Source: Hypsibius dujardini (Eukaryota > Tardigrada > Eutardigrada > Parachela > Hypsibiidae). Taken from it: a stretch of DNA of 64,000 bases. This document shows positions 11,591 to 21,344 of this stretch, piece by piece (the stretch's first letter is position 1; each line of letters opens with the position of its first letter). A program made the translations under genes and the position numbers. A model generated the notes under the pieces. The model was given only the letters and a program-made list of their open reading frames with translations, did not search any database and had not been told where the DNA came from. The stretch lies in NCBI GenBank assembly GCA_001579985.1, contig LRSR01008533.1, positions 26,612 through 90,611 on the forward strand, read 5' to 3'.

Positions 11591-11690
11591 CTAATGCGTC
11601 ATTGGTGTTTCTGTGTCCATGCGCTGTATGGAGCTGTGGCGGTTCCCGCCAGCTACAGCACGGTAGGGGTCGCGTACGGTAGAATACGGT
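11591..11690 (-). pseudogene. Spätzle 3' end relic (UTR plus last codons)
   Basis: About 90 bp matching the Spätzle 3' UTR and final codons (catgcgctgtatggagctgt, then ctacagcacggtaggggtcgcg). It breaks off and jumps directly into P450 intron sequence at about 11700, a junction between two partial units. Confidence 0.7.
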
Positions 11691-11699
11691 TTGGTACGG

Positions 11700-11812
11700 T
11701 TTTATTGGAAGTGAGGAACCATGTCTTCATCTGTTTGTTATCTCGCCAGACTGAGTGTCTTTGTGTCTCCTGCGTCTCTGACTGCCAGCCTGCTGCCTGT
11801 TTGTCTGTCTCG

Positions 11813-11890
<78 letters not shown>

Positions 11891-12010
11891 TTGTCTGTCT
11901 GCCTGCTGCGTGCGAAATTTAATTAAACTTTTAATCGCAAACGACCTCTGTCGATTGACTTATACTCATAGACAAAGCCGAATTTCTTCAGTCGCTCCTA
12001 CAGATGTTAA
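11700..12010 (-). pseudogene. P450 relic, unit 3 (intron plus exon 2 edge)
   Basis: Starts in P450 intron 2 (gaggaaccatgtcttcatctg) with a long pure (GTCT)n tract at about 11817-11886. It ends with the 3' edge of exon 2 (gccgaatttcttcagtcgctcct) before unrelated sequence. Everything else of the P450 is gone. Confidence 0.75.
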
Positions 12011-12480
12011 CGGTCCAATACCGGAGCGGTTTGGTTCGGTTTGAAGGATAAACCAGTTTGAGCTTTGTCAATTAAAATTTCAAACCGTTTAAATCGATTT
12101 AAACCAGTAATCGCAACGGTTGAAAAATCTAGCGTACGATGATATAGTCAATTGAATTGACTTAAATCGGAAGAGCGGTACAAAATTCAGATAAAAAACC
12201 CAAATTCTAGAAAAGAAAAATGACAACAGATCAGCAACAGAGAATTCTCAACAACAGTTCAAAATTCACGATTAGTTCAAGTTAACGGCAGGGTCCCGGA
12301 TACGCATCCAGCTTTTGCAGCACAAAAAGGCCTCCACAGTCGTAAACTTGAGCCGATTTCGGCAATCAGTGAAGATATTCTTCACCACAGAGAACCGAAA
12401 GCCGAAGGAGTTCGTTGAAATCAATGTATTTCCAGAGAATTTAAAAGATTTTCCGAACCGAAAACTACAGAGAGTGAAGC
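12011..12480. other. Unassigned sequence
   Basis: No gene and no clear match to the other units until about 12450, where the P450 5' flank (ccgaaaactacagagagtgaagcc) resumes. It looks like DNA inserted into, or captured at, the junction. Confidence 0.4.
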
Positions 12481-12887
12481 CTACGTAAAAACAGCGTGGA
12501 ATAAAAATAACTCCCTCTTCTGATGTCGATGATACCAGGTAAAGATGTTTGGTTACGCGGTTATATTTTGTCGTTTGTTGTTTGATGTTTGTTATTCTTA
12601 TTTTTCTCGCTAATTATGATTTTGAACATTTGAATTTCCCCATAAACATGTTGTCCCGGATGTTTGTACAGCAGGAAGCAAAACAGAATCCTTGAGCGGC
12701 TGAGCAGCCGCCGGGCCAGTACAGCGTTAGACCACTTACTTTGCAGACCTTGGCACAGTGGAAAATATTATCCGCAGCGTAATCGGTTTTCTGGACAAGC
12801 ATACCGAAAACAAGGTACAAACACTCGTCAAATGAATCAAAATAAGGTTACGGTATTTCACTCGTCACAACCACTAGGCCGGTTTGG

Positions 12888-12896
12888 TATTTAAAA
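12888..12896 (+). promoter_or_regulatory. TATA-like box of secreted-protein gene 2
   Basis: tatttaaaa 88 bp upstream of the ATG, preceded by ccactaggccggtttgg. Same spacing as in copies 1 and 3. Confidence 0.55.
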
Positions 12897-12975
12897 CCTA
12901 AAAACGCAATGAGGTTCTTGTATTAGTTCCGATTCATATATTTGTCTTACAATAACCCAATCCAATAGATCTAAA

Positions 12976-13346
12976 ATGGCAACTTCCCGCGCCGTAACTT
13001 TTACTTGCATGATGGTTCTTTTCTTTGTGGTCAATATAGTGTATGGTGCACCCTCTGGAACATCATGTGGTCCGGGTCGCTACATCAATGGTGGAGCTGG
13101 GGACAACATGGATGAAAAAGTGCAGGGATGTCCAAACAAGCAGAGCTGGGAAGCTTGCTGTGCCGCTTGTGGCAGCGCGCTACAGTCATCAAACTCCATC
13201 AAATCCGTACGTCTGGTGTCTCTTGATCATGTTGGAATTCATAATAAATGTCTTCTTTTCTGTAGGGTTGGCATTGTGAGAAGGACTTCTTTTCGACCGG
13301 AATATGGCTAAAGGGATGTCAGAAGACGAACACTTGTGGAATTTGA
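12976..13346 (+). CDS. Small secreted 8-cysteine protein, copy 2
   Basis: Exons 12976..13206 and 13266..13346 encode 103 residues with the same exon lengths, intron phase and cysteine pattern as copy 1. It differs by a handful of residues, mostly in the signal peptide (FFVVNIVYG) and the first mature stretch (SCGPGRYINGG, NMDEKVQGC), plus KDFFSTG for KDAFSTG and KTNTCGI at the end. Changes outside the cysteines with no frame damage suggest the copy is still expressed. The most diverged of the three, and of unknown function. The region between 12480 and 12890 is the shared upstream flank. Confidence 0.8.
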
Positions 13347-14315
13347 TTTAGATTTCGCGGCGATGTACATAACACTTTTCTCGGAACAACTAGCCCTTAG
13401 TCAATATTTTCTCATTTTTCGTGTAAAATCCTACTGAACATCCAGATTCTTCACCGACTCAAAATGGGAGGACTTGAACCGGAGCTTTATATCAAAAAAG
13501 ATGTTACTAGTAATAGTAAAATACAGTGTTATTGTTTCTTTAGATTTACGATACAGTAGTGTTAATTTATCGTGTAATTTTAATTTTACTGCGTAATCAA
13601 AAGTTAAGTATCGAGTTAAATAAACTGGCAGAGTGCCGATACAGAACTAGTACTTGTACCTACCGGTTCCCTTGCACACGAACCAAACCGTGCCTGACAA
13701 CAACACAAACGTCCAACCGAATCAGTCAGGCTCAGACTGACAGATAGGATCGGACCGGATCGGATAGGATCGGATGGTTTTGATTCGCGTGCCAGCGAAT
13801 CAAGGCAAGAAAGGTGTGCTGGCGGCGAGTTTCCAATGTAGTATTGGTTCGAATCTGGACTGGGTGGTGCCTGAGATGGCGTACCGATACTACAGTACTC
13901 GATAACGCTCCGAAAGTGGGAAACATCGAGACATCGCAACTACTTTTAATGCAGAAATCCCCTACCTGAATTACAGGACACGCTAACCGCTGAATTGTGG
14001 TCGAATCCCTTGTTAATTAAATTATCCACGGACCAGGTCGGATGAGTCATTTTGTTTTGCATAACCCCGATGATATAGACCTTACTATGCCAGATGGGCC
14101 TGAATTCTGATATGGCAACTGTGTCGAGGGGACCAAAGTTGCCGACCGGCAAAACTTCCTATTTCATCGAATTAATAATTTATTATTAAACTCAAATAGA
14201 TGTATAAATTATTGTAAAGGAGTGAACAGTTTCGCAGCACTACTTGTAACGACCTGATGCGTCATTGGTGTTTCTGTGTCCATGCGCTGTCTCGAGCTGT
14301 GGCGGTTCCCGCCAG
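13347..14315. other. Duplicated noncoding flank
   Basis: Shared with 6730-7400 and with 24270-25480. It holds the GGATCGGATAGGATCGGAT run near 13745-13775 and the Spätzle 3' UTR-like segment from about 14160. No supported gene. Confidence 0.6.
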
Positions 14316-14598
14316 CTACAGCACGGTAGGGGTCGCGTAGGGTGCTCGCTCCGACTGGGTTGCTGGGGAAGATGAGGAGCCCGGCGGCGGCGCCCCAGAC
14401 GACGACGTTGTCTGTGTCTGTGACGGTGGGATGTTGGCTGTCCCGGCTACGGATAATCCGCACTGACAGCCCCGAGGAATTCTCATTTGGTCAACGTGGA
14501 TGCCGAATTCGGAGGAGTACACCATCAGCTGCTGTAGGACAAAATGTTGCACGCACTGAGTTGCCACCTGCTGGTCCGTGTACCGACATGTCCGATTG
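14316..14598 (-). pseudogene. Orphan Spätzle cystine-knot exon, copy 2 (frame intact)
   Basis: Copy of the parent's last exon (25536-25842) with acceptor, all four cysteines of the segment (TCRYT, QCVQH, GCQC) and the terminal stop in frame. It lacks about 27 bp of the parent's Gln/Ser/Thr-rich tail. No upstream Spätzle exon is present, so it cannot make the full cytokine. An internal ATG (reading MAPSW) would allow a 117-residue product but without a signal peptide. Treated as a non-functional fragment, with some doubt. Confidence 0.75.
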
Positions 14599-14689
14599 CT
14601 GGAAAATATCAGGCGTAACTTATACAAGAACGCCACCGAGCTTGAACTTGATTCCCAACTGGGTGCCATGCCGTAGTTGTATATGCCTG

Positions 14690-14915
14690 TGCTTTTATCT
14701 GAGTCTCACAGTAATTAAGATTGTCTATGCGCGTATGGTTGACTGTGTCTGAGTCTCGATACGTTGGTCTGTGACTGTACCTTTGTCTGGGTCCTAGGCT
14801 TTAGGATTTTAGATACGTGTATACTTGACTGTGTCCGAATCTCAAAGGTTGTCTATGCCTGAACTTTTGTCTTGATTCCAGGCTTTTGGATTGTCTGTAC
14901 GTGAATCCTTGACGT
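14690..14915. repeat. Degenerate Spätzle intron-5 repeat copy
   Basis: Same roughly 50-bp imperfect repeat as at 8690 and 25930, ending at a junction (tgacgtctcgctcaaagagc) with P450 3' flank. Confidence 0.65.
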
Positions 14916-15120
14916 CTCGCTCAAAGAGCATTTTCTCACAAGGCTGAACTTCCATTGACCATACCACAAACTGTGAGGAATCCTGGAACGGAAGAAGAGC
15001 CAATTTTTATCGCAAACTAATTATAGACCCAACAGAGTGATGACAAAAATCAGTAAAAGTGCAATAGCAGTAGTTCAAGAAGCTAGCCTAAGACAAACGA
15101 AAAGTCGCGGTCTTGTACAT

Positions 15121-15518
15121 GAAAGAGACTCGAGGGATTCTTTACAAACTCTTCATCGGGCACGGTGGCGAAACAGCTCCGCGAAATCACCTCCATTGTG
15201 TAGGCACCGAAAAGATTCTTCAGGTCGATGTCGCTTCCGGTGGCCGCAGCGTGGTCAAGACTGGCAATTAGTGCGAGGCACGAGTCTTGCAGCAAGTGAT
15301 GGACGCTTTTGAGCTCCCTCGGTTTGAAAGTCTTTCGCACCAGACCGCGTACTCGCTTCCACGGACTATCTTCCAGGGAAGAGAGGAAGTTGGACATGAC
15401 CGGATGGGTTGTCTTGACGGACCGGTGATTATAGAACGTGGCGGAATATTTAACCATGATGTCTTTCAACAGGACCGGATCCGCGACAATCAACCCCGGT
15501 TTCGTGCCTTCGTAATTT
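15121..15518 (-). pseudogene. P450 relic, unit 4 (5' two-thirds of exon 3)
   Basis: Uninterrupted P450 exon 3 frame from the acceptor side (TKPGLIVADPVLLKD, KTFKPREL, GSDIDLKNLFGAYTMEV) to SSLF, where it breaks into P450 3' flank. Exons 4 and 5 are deleted and exons 1-2 are missing. A GTCT/TTTG array follows upstream (15700-15830), then intron-like sequence to about 16000. Confidence 0.85.
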
Positions 15519-15599
15519 CTGAAAATGAAGGCATGTTAGAGGACAGCTTTCATTGGCTTAAAGACTGGACTCATTGCCTCTTTTCACTGTTGAGATTTT

Positions 15600-15870
15600 C
15601 TTTTATCAGAAGTGAAGAACCATGTCTTTATCTGTTTGTTGTCTCGTCAGACTGAGTGTCTGTCTGTTTCGTACGTGTCTGACTGCCAATTTGTTGCTTG
15701 CTTGCCTGTTTGTCTGTCTCCGTCTGCCTGCCTGCCTGCCTGCCTGTCTGTCAGTCTGTCAGTCTTTCTGTCTGTTTGTTTGTTTGTTTGTTTGTTTGTT
15801 TGTCTCTCTGTCTGTATGGTTGCTCGTTTGTCTGTCTCTTGCATGCCGGTTTGTCTGTCGATCTCCTGTC
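15600..15870. repeat. GTCT/TGCC/TTTG array in P450 relic intron
   Basis: Tetranucleotide array with a (TTTG)n core at about 15776-15800, orthologous in position to those in the other P450 copies. Confidence 0.8.
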
Positions 15871-16269
15871 TGCCGGTTGCGAGCGGCAATTTTGCCGCAG
15901 GGCACTCAGCCGGTCAGTTTTTTCCCTAGGACAGGCCCCTAATCTGTGACATTACTGATCAGGTGTAGGTGATAAAAAACAAATCGATAAAAAATGGGTA
16001 ACTCACCGAGTAATCTGCGTATAATTGGAAAAGTACGCCGCACTGACCGATGGCCGGACCATTTACCACAGCCGCCTCTTTTCAACGCCTGCCCAGCAGA
16101 CCGGAAAACCAACCGACCGACTCCAGTGGAAACCGCCGGGTTGACGGCTGCAGCTACTACAAATTCATTTTTCATTCTTGTTCCTTCCCTTGCTTAAGAG
16201 TGATAAGCTCTTCACGTATTTTCACGATTTTTTACCGTACCCATGGGATCACTCGTATTCTGAATTACT

Positions 16270-17003
16270 ACCATCCGGATGGTATTCAGTCTCCCCTCAC
16301 AACCGTCGGCAAAGAGACTGTGCCGGAACTCGGTAAGCGCCTCGGACTGCAAGCCGGAACCCTCAAGGAGCTCAAGCAGAACGGTTTTACCTACGCCGAG
16401 GAGCTCAACGTGTTGCTACCCTCGGAACGTCGAAACGGCGGTCACTCTACTCAAGGACAAGGCGATCCTCCGAAACCACCTGTTTCCACCTCCGGCTGTC
16501 AACGCCCCACTGATCGGTCAAAAGAACGAAGAGGCCTCTAGTTATTAAAACGTTTGTCCGTCTCTGCGCGCCATACCCACACCATGGTGGAGTATGTCGA
16601 CTACGTGCACTTTCTGACGTTAAAACTTCGAGACTATAAAAGCCGCTCTGTCCTTGAATTTGATTTGGCCTTCCGTAATTATGCCGACCGCACCGGCTGC
16701 AATTTAAACGACGTCGAAGCTCGCAAAGAGATTGGAGAACAGTTTTTCCATCAGCGTAACTACATCATGGATCATTCTAATCGTGAAGGCAGGAGTACTT
16801 TTGATCGTTCTCGCATCGGGAAGCCTGCCAAATTTCATTCCAATGGCACACCACTAGGCACGTGCACGAAGTGGAACGAAGGAGCGGGGAAGTGCGGCGC
16901 ACCACCGGGTGCCATTTGCAAGTACCTACACCAGTGCTCCAATTCGAAGTGCCGTGACAATCATCCACAAGCACGCCTTCCGATGTTCCCCCGCCGAAAA
17001 TAG
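16270..17003 (+). mobile_element. Gag-like ORFs of a degenerate retroelement or captured sequence
   Basis: Inserted where P450 exons 2-1 would be expected. An ORF of 140 codons from ATG 16584 to TAG at 17003 contains a Cys/His cluster (CTKWNEGAGKC, then GAICKYLHQCS) of a type seen in gag-like proteins of some metazoan retroelements, ending in a basic tail. The region just upstream (16270-16548) is open in two overlapping frames that look like one protein broken by a frameshift. No reverse transcriptase, recombinase or LTR is visible. The assignment is an inference from the Cys/His pattern and its insertion within a duplicated unit. Confidence 0.4.
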
Positions 17004-17235
17004 GTCGTTCTTTTTGTCCATTCCGTGCTCCTTTCCCAGTTAATGCCAACTCACTGAAGCAGACCTTGTTTTTTTGTTGGTTTCTATTTTAATCATTCAT
17101 ATATGGTTACAGCTATTTTACCCCTCCCTTGTAGTGTGTGGGGCCCAATAGCACCCCGGCTATTTTACCCCTCCGTAGAGCCCAATAGATCCCTGGTTAT
17201 TCTACCACTCTCTGGAAACTATTTTACCCTCCCGT
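17004..17235. repeat. CTATTTTACCCCTCC repeats
   Basis: Three to four imperfect copies of ctattttacccctcc (17113, 17160, 17218 and a diverged one near 17196) between the gag-like ORF and the GTCCG satellite. Confidence 0.6.
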
Positions 17236-17239
17236 CCGA

Positions 17240-18240
17240 TGCCTGCCAGTCCCCTGTACGTCTGTTAGTTGGCTGTCGGTCCGCTGTTCGTCTGTCAGTT
17301 GTCTGTCCGCCCGTTGTCTGTCTGTCCGTTGTCCGCCTGTCCGTTGTCGATCCGCCCGCTGTTCTCTGTCTGTTGTCCGTCCGTCAGTTGTCCGTCCATC
17401 CGTCAGTTGTCTGTCCGTCCGTCCGTTGTTTGTCCCTTAGTTATCCGTCCGTCCGTCCTTTTGCTGTCCGTCCGTCCTTTTTCCGTCCGTCTGTTATCCG
17501 CCAGCCCGTTGTCCATCTGTTCGTCCGTCCGTCCGTTGGCCGTCCGTCCGTCGGCCATCCGTTTGTTATCCGTCTGCCCGTGTTCGATCCGTCCGAAGTC
17601 TGTTTGTCCGTCCGTTCGCTGTCTGTGTGTCGGTCCGCTCGTTGTCTGCCCGTCCCCAAACTGTCTGTCAATCCGTTCTCCGTTTTTCTGTTGTCCCTCT
17701 GCCTGTTGTCTGTCCGTCTGTTGTCTATCTGTCTGTCTGTTCATCCGTTGTCCGTCTGCCCGTGTTCGGTCCATCGGTTGTCTGTTTGTCTGTCATTCCG
17801 CTGTTTGTTTGCCGTTTGCCCGTTCGTTATCTGTTTGTCAATCCGTTTGTCGTCTGCTCGTTCGTTGTCTGTTTGTCCGCTGTCTGTGTGTCAATCCGTC
17901 CGCTGTCTGTCCGTCCATTGTTGACCCGTCCATGCCCGTTTATCTGCCAATTGCCCGTTCCTTTTTCTGTCAACAATGGGCGGACGAACAACGAACCGAC
18001 AGACGGACAACGGACGGACGGGCAACGAACAAACGGACGGACAACGGATGGAGGGCGGGCAAAGGAACGGACGGACGAACATTGGACGGACAACGGACGG
18101 ACAACGGACGGACGAACATTGGACGGACGAACAACGGCAGGTTAGACAACGGACAGACGGACAAAGGACGGACGAATGGACAACGGACGGACAACGGATG
18201 GAAGGCGGACAACGGACGGACGAACACTGAACGGAAAACT
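17240..18240. repeat. Foldback GTCCG/GTTGTC satellite (inverted halves)
   Basis: Imperfect repeat of cgtccgttgtctgtccgtccg from about 17240 to 17980. It then switches within a few bases to its reverse complement (acggacggacaacggac) until about 18235. The two arms could pair as a long hairpin. Very long open frames occur here on both strands only because the 5-mer repeat lacks stops; there is no coding evidence. Confidence 0.85.
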
Positions 18241-18657
18241 ACAGAAAGTGAAGCCTATGTAAAAACAGCGTGGAATAAAGATAACTCCCTCTTCTGATGT
18301 CGATGAAACCAGGTAAAAATGTTTGGTTACGCGACTATATTTTGTTATTTGTTGTTTGATGTTTGTTATTCTTGTTTTTCTCGCTAATTATGATTTTGAA
18401 CATTTGAACTTCCACATAAACATGTTGTACCGGATGTTTGTACAGCAGGAAGCAAAACAGAATCCTTGAGCGGCTGAGCAGCCGCCGGGCCAGTACAACG
18501 TTAGACCACTTACCTTGCAGACCTTGGCACGGTGGAAAATATCCGCCGCGTAATCGTTCTTGTGAACAAACATACCGAAAACAATTACAAACACTCGTCA
18601 AATGAACCAAAATAAGGTTACGGTATTTTCCTGGTCCCAACCACTAGACCAGTTTGG
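18241..18657. other. Shared upstream flank of secreted-protein gene 3
   Basis: P450 5' flank (gaaaactacagaaagtgaagcc) followed by the conserved upstream region of the secreted-gene cassette. On the minus strand a short open frame (18594..18388, with Cys-rich WPGGCSAAQGFCFASCC) is also conserved in the 12.7-kb copy, but I cannot support it as a gene. Confidence 0.5.
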
Positions 18658-18666
18658 TATTTAAAG
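18658..18666 (+). promoter_or_regulatory. TATA-like box of secreted-protein gene 3
   Basis: tatttaaag 88 bp upstream of the ATG, after ccactagaccagtttgg, as in copy 1. Confidence 0.55.
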
Positions 18667-18745
18667 CCCGAAAACGCGATATGGTTCTCGTATTAGTTCC
18701 GATTCATAAATTTGTCTTACAATAACTTAATCCAATAGATCTAAA

Positions 18746-19116
18746 ATGGCAACTTCTCGCGCCGTAACTTTCACTTGCATGATGGTTCTTTTCTTTGTGG
18801 CCAATGCAGTGTATGGTGCGCCCTCTGGAACAGGATGTGGTCCAGGTCGCTCCGTCAGTGGTGGAGCCGGGGACAACATGGACGCAAAAGTGCAGGGATG
18901 TCCAAACAAGCAGAGCTGGGAAGCTTGCTGTGCCGCTTGTGGCAGCGCGCTACAGTCATCAAACTCCATCAAATCCGTACGTCTGGTGTCTCTTGATCAT
19001 GTTCTCATTCATAATAAATGTCTTCTTTTCTGTAGGGTTGGCATTGTGAGAAGGACTTCTTTTCGACCGGAATATGGCTAAAGGGATGTCAGAAGACGAA
19101 AACTTGTGGAATTTGA
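18746..19116 (+). CDS. Small secreted 8-cysteine protein, copy 3
   Basis: Exons 18746..18976 and 19036..19116 encode 103 residues. It is nearly identical to copy 1 (FFVANAVYG signal peptide end, same GTGCGPGRSVSGGAGD start, KDFFSTG in exon 2), with all eight mature cysteines and both splice sites kept. Copies 1 and 3 are closer to each other than to copy 2, although copy 2 lies between them. This suggests either gene conversion or an order of duplication different from the map order. Function unknown. Confidence 0.8.
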
Positions 19117-19513
19117 TGCTCCAGATTTAGCGGCGATGTACAAAACACTTTTCTCGGAACAACTAGTCCTAGTTCAATATTTTCTCATTTTTCGTGTTAA
19201 ATTGTACTGAACATCCAGATTATTCATCGACTCATAATGGGAGGACTTGAACCGAAACTTTATATCAAAAAAGATGTTATTAGTAATAGTAAAATACAGT
19301 ATACAGAAACTGGACCGGGTGGTGCCTGAGATGGCGTACCGATACTACAGTACTCGATAGCGCTCCGAAAAAGAGAAACATCGAGACATCGCAACTACTT
19401 TTTATGGGGAAGATTTATCTCATAAATCTGGTTATAACACGGCGGACTTTCTCTGGTGAGCTGATTTTGGCGGGCTGCCTCAAAATTGCCCATGCGACAA
19501 GGAGGAGTACACA
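19117..19513. other. Duplicated noncoding flank, rearranged
   Basis: Shorter than the matching flanks of units 1 and 3. It jumps from the 3' flank of the secreted gene to ctggaccgggtggtgcctgag and then to unrelated sequence near 19400-19510. No gene. Confidence 0.5.
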
Positions 19514-19630
19514 CTCATTTGGTCAACGTGGATGCCGAATTCGGAGGAGTACACCATCAGCTGCTGTAGGACAAAATGTTACACGCACTGAGTTGCCACC
19601 TGCTGGTCCGTGTACCGACATGTCCGATTG
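19514..19630 (-). pseudogene. Orphan Spätzle cystine-knot exon, copy 3 (truncated, premature stop)
   Basis: Only the 5' part of the parent last exon remains, from the acceptor to about QMR of the knot. A CAA to TAA change at 19579-19581 stops the frame just after QCV. This lesion is at a different codon from the one in copy 1, so the two copies decayed independently. Confidence 0.8.
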
Positions 19631-19719
19631 CTGGAAAAAATCAGGCGTAACTTATACAAGAGCACCACCGAGCTTGAACTTAATTCCCGACTGGGTGCCA
19701 TGCCGTAGTTGAATGTGCC

Positions 19720-19860
19720 TGTGCCTTTGTCTGGGTCTTGCAGTAGTAATCAAGGTTGTCTATACGTGTATACTTGACTGTGTCTAAGTCTTTAAGGTTG
19801 TCTGAGCCTGAATCTTTGTATGGATTCTGAGCTTTAGGATTGTCCGTAAGATTGTTGCAT
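19720..19860. repeat. Degenerate Spätzle intron-5 repeat copy
   Basis: Third copy of the roughly 50-bp imperfect repeat, ending the fourth partial unit. Confidence 0.6.
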
Positions 19861-20146
19861 TCTTAGGATTTATACAGCAAGAATACGTATTGATCTGGTT
19901 TGGTTGGTCTGGTTGGTCTGGGCTGCTTTGGGCTGGTTTTGTGGACTTTCACTTAGACATAGACAAGCTATGCGTTTAAGGCACTGTGTACTGTACAGTG
20001 TACAGACAGTACAAGTATACTGGAGTATAACAGGCTGTTGCGCGACCTGTTGATACTTTTTTTTACGGTGGGGCTGAACTTTTCGCCAATTCTTTTGCTC
20101 AGTAGATAATACCACGATCAATTTTCTTTTGCTAATACTAGTACTA

Positions 20147-20450
20147 CACACATGGCCACAATTTTGGGTGGCAGAGTTGGAGCCATCAGGGTAGTTTGAG
20201 TTTGAGCCACTCTTGGCTAGAGCTTCCCACTGCTTTCTCCTGAATCTTTGATTTAATGCCTGGCCCAGAGGAAAAATTAGATTGAGCAAGCTGCTCTAAA
20301 TTCTGCCAAAATAAACAAGTTCAATCAATCGAGTAAAGGCTGCATGTCCGCTGTAGTGAAGAGCGCGTACGCGCGGTGATTTAATTGCGCTCGAAATCAG
20401 ACCACTCTTTTTGGCTTAAAGTCTGCCACCCAAAATTGTGGCCATGTGTG
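20147..20450. mobile_element. MITE with CACACATGGCCACAATTTTG ends
   Basis: 304-bp element whose 5' end CACACATGGCCACAATTTTG and following GGGTGGCAG are repeated in inverse at the 3' end, with TA on each side (20145-20146 and 20451-20452). No ORF. Its first bases resemble those of the family-2 elements at 45382 and 49166. Confidence 0.75.
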
Positions 20451-21031
20451 TATTACTATAATAGATCTTTCGTAGTAATCAACCTAGAAATAGTCTCATT
20501 TTCTGCTCCTATAAATTCCTACATGCTCCGCTCCGCTCCTATTACGCTCCTATTCCGCTCCTATTGGGGCTCAGCCGTAGGAATTAACAACCCTAGTGTG
20601 GGAGTAGGTGGTAGGGATTGCAGGCAGCTGATGATGATAGGAGTTTTCTCGCGGACTATCGTCTCGCTCGGAGTGCATTTTCTCACAAGGCTGAACTCTC
20701 ATTGACCATACCACAAACTGTGAGGAATCCTAGGACGGAAGAAGAACCAATTTTTATCACAAACTAATTACAGGCCCAATAAAGTGATGACAAAGATCAG
20801 TAAGAGTGCAATAGCAATAGTTCAAGTAGCTGGCATAAGACAAACAAAAAATCGCGGTCTTGTACATGAAATAGTTAGCTCAGGAAAATCAGCGCCAATT
20901 CGGGGAGCAAAAACTGTTAAGTGGCGTTAAGCCAAGAATAGAACTCAAAATCATGACAATAAATATTATCTAGACTCTTCTGTGGAACCACTATTAATAA
21001 GGCTGATGAACTGAACTGATGAATGGGGAGG
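20451..21031. other. 3' flank of the intact P450
   Basis: Noncoding. The part from about 20600 is duplicated at 4310, 8877 and 14914 and forms the left border of the duplicated units. No gene seen. Confidence 0.6.
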
Positions 21032-21298
21032 TCAGTTGGTTTTCAGCTTCCGGACGCCCACCAAGACCTTGTCGCAACCCAACAGCGGACGTCCGGTGGG
21101 GAAGAACTTGAGCGGCACCTTCGTTCCTGCGGTTTTCATTAAGCGATAATCTCGCAGGATTATCATCAGCGCCATTTTGGTTTCCATGATTGCGAATCGA
21201 GTGCCGATACAGTTTCGTGGTCCTAAACAAACAGACGTTGTTTAGTGTTCGTGGCCAACAGACGAATAAACAGACAGACAGACAAACAGACAGGTAGG

Positions 21299-21344
<46 letters not shown>

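Noticed and set aside
16554-17003. A complete retrotransposon at 16-17 kb
   Set aside because: Only a short gag-like ORF is visible; no reverse transcriptase, integrase/recombinase or terminal repeats could be found.
17269-18297. Very long open frames (up to 342 codons) on both strands across the GTCCG satellite
   Set aside because: A 5-mer-based repeat without stop trinucleotides stays open in many frames at once. Composition is pure repeat (SVCPSVV or DGQRTDG), with no start context or splice logic.
18388-18594. Conserved minus-strand Cys-rich small ORF upstream of secreted genes 2 and 3
   Set aside because: It is conserved only because the whole flank is duplicated; copy 1 lacks an intact version and no convincing splice or start context was found.
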